64,000 bases of DNA, from positions 3,978,600 to 4,042,599 of the forward strand of contig NZ_KK073875.1 in assembly GCF_000585395.1 (NCBI RefSeq), read 5' to 3'. The notes below the pieces were generated by a model, which searched no databases, was not told where the DNA came from, and was given only the letters and a program-made list of their open reading frames with translations. The DNA comes from Saccharibacillus sacchari DSM 19268 (lineage in GTDB: Bacteria > Bacillota > Bacilli > Paenibacillales > Paenibacillaceae). Position numbers and translations under genes: made by a program. Below, piece by piece: positions 62,745 to 64,000 of this stretch; the stretch's first letter is position 1; every line of letters starts with the position of its first letter.

Positions 62745-63812
62745 TTATTGGAAGTCCGCTTTTTGCTCTTCCAGATGTTTAGGTGTATGTTCGAACATGG
62801 AATCGATCAGGCCGGAAACAGTCATTTTCTCTGTTTTCTCTGCCTTTTTGATTTGCTCGGCTACGGTTTCTTTGGCTTCTGCTCTTACGCGTTCGGTGTC
62901 TTCCGCAGTCCAAAGTCCTTTTTTCTCCAGGTATTTCGCAAGGCGAGTGATTGGATCTTTCTCGCTCCATTGTCCTTCTTCTTCCTTCGTACGGTACTTG
63001 GAAGTATCGTCGGAAAGGGAGTGCGGCTTAACGCGGTAAGTTACGGCTTCGATCAGTGTCGCGCCTTCGCCGTTACGTCCGCGTTCAGCAGCGTCTTGTA
63101 CCGCTTTGATGACGGCAAATACGTCCATGCCGTCGATTTTAACGCCTTTGATGCCTGCTGCAACCGCTTTGTGAGCGATCGACAGCGCAGCCGTTTGCTT
63201 CGCGAACGGAGTCGTGATCGCATAACCGTTGTTTTGCACGAAGAAGATTACAGGAAGTTTGTATACGCCTGCGTAGTTCAGGCCTTCGTAGAAGTCGCCT
63301 TCCGACGAACCGCCGTCACCCGTATAAGTGATCGCGACTTGTTTTTGCTTTTTCAGTTTGAAGCCCATGGCAATCCCCATCGCGTGCAGAATTTGCGCAC
63401 CGATGATGATTTGCGGCATCAGAACGTTAACGCCTTCCGGAATTTGTCCGCCGTGCTGGTGACCGCGGGAATACAGGAAAGCTTGGTACAACGGAAGACC
63501 GTGCCATACGAGTTGCGGAATGTCGCGATAACCCGGGCAAACGAAGTCTTCTTTTTGCAGAGCGAACTCGCTGCCTACCATTGTTGCTTCTTGACCGGAA
63601 ACCGGTGCATAGAATCCGAGACGTCCTTGACGGCCCAAGTTGATTGCTCTTTCATCCCAAGTACGGGTAAAGACCATGCGACGCATAACTTCTTTCAGTT
63701 GGTCGTCAGTCAATTCTGGCATCAATGCTTCGTTAACAATTTCGCCATCCGGCGAAAGAACGGAAAGAGCTTCAACGTCTTCCGTATACACTTCATAAGG
63801 AACCTTGCTCAT
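62745..63812 (-). CDS. pdhA: Pyruvate dehydrogenase E1 alpha subunit
   Basis: The alpha chain of E1. The thiamine-diphosphate motif GDGGSSEGDFYEGLNYAGVYKLPVIFFVQNN is visible, with phosphorylation-loop-like TYRVKPHSLSDD. The C-terminal EEQKADFQ ends the protein; 355 aa. The ATG has GGGGTG upstream. It is the first gene of pdhA-pdhB-pdhC-lpd. The upstream 188 nt reach the window edge; a promoter is expected but I cannot place one with confidence. Confidence 0.96.
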   Translation of the reverse strand: MSKVPYEVYTEDVEALSVLSPDGEIVNEALMPELTDDQLKEVMRRMVFTRTWDERAINLGRQGRLGFYAPVSGQEATMVGSEFALQKEDFVCPGYRDIPQLVWHGLPLYQAFLYSRGHQHGGQIPEGVNVLMPQIIIGAQILHAMGIAMGFKLKKQKQVAITYTGDGGSSEGDFYEGLNYAGVYKLPVIFFVQNNGYAITTPFAKQTAALSIAHKAVAAGIKGVKIDGMDVFAVIKAVQDAAERGRNGEGATLIEAVTYRVKPHSLSDDTSKYRTKEEEGQWSEKDPITRLAKYLEKKGLWTAEDTERVRAEAKETVAEQIKKAEKTEKMTVSGLIDSMFEHTPKHLEEQKADFQ

Positions 63813-64000
63813 TATTTTTCACCCCAATAAAAAATTTGAATATCATGTCCCTCTGTTATATCATTATTATACACCTGTTGCATAGCCGAGTCAAAGAAAT
63901 TAAGCATATTTGTTCATTAATTTCTTGTATTGTATATATAACAGGAAGCGTATATTAGTATAACAAAAAGGAATTTCCGAACGTTCTACGTCTTTTCGTC

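Overview
The window looks like chromosomal DNA from a low-to-mid GC Gram-positive bacterium of the Paenibacillaceae (Paenibacillus or Saccharibacillus-like; the genus is inference). The support is strong AAGGAGG-type ribosome binding sites with TTG and GTG starts, a T-box leader, a TRAP-type trp leader, a XerS-type recombinase, a frataxin-like YdhG/Fra, a second YidC with an upstream regulatory ORF, and a nuclease-wHTH family I know from Paenibacillus. Most of the window is housekeeping sequence. The one clear insertion sequence is an IS3-family copy at 31.4-32.7 kb.

Layout. 0-6 kb: 3' part of mgtE, then a zinc/cadmium resistance group (P-type ATPase, ArsR-type sensor, CDF exporter) with similar operators before both exporters. 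6-11 kb: glnS behind a T-box leader, and a fused anthranilate synthase TrpE(G) behind an array of GAG triplets typical of TRAP sites. 11-13.5 kb: a nonsense-interrupted nuclease gene, an 87-bp palindromic element, and yidC preceded by a MifM-like arrest-peptide candidate. 13.7-25 kb: an orphan histidine kinase, aguA-aguB, an MFS drug exporter, a PanE-like reductase divergent from a TetR regulator, an AI-2E family membrane protein, an aldo/keto reductase, a GNAT enzyme and xerS. 25-31 kb: PspA-DUF350, pyrK-pyrD with a PAC4-like gene, namA, and a self-regulated MarR protein. 31-35 kb: the IS3 element, then a glutamine-type ABC importer. 35-44.5 kb: M20 amidohydrolase, GH13 enzyme, a 44-codon membrane protein, fra, and the glycogen genes glgB-glgA divergent from glgC. 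44.5-52.7 kb: a same-strand run of MFS, orphan ABC ATPase, VCBS-like lipoprotein, response regulator, sensor kinase and GNAT, then an ArsR-type regulator and a HAD hydrolase. 52.7-64 kb: topB, gltD, thyA-folA, and pdhA-pdhB-pdhC-lpd.

The most unusual material is between or upstream of genes. (1) A hydrophobic small ORF ahead of yidC has a basic segment followed by an acidic DDDGGD. It runs into a hairpin that hides the yidC Shine-Dalgarno, the layout of Bacillus subtilis mifM-yidC2. (2) Five intergenic copies of a structured element share flanking motifs. Their apical stems differ in sequence but remain paired. (3) The trpE(G) leader has a TRAP-type triplet array with about 5-nt phasing and a possible stem over the start codon. 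(4) Smaller repeats include a four-unit array with about 50-nt spacing at 10.9-11.1 kb, an 87-bp element with 21-bp terminal inverted repeats, and a perfect 20-bp hairpin after the ABC importer. I saw no CRISPR array, rRNA, tRNA or prophage.
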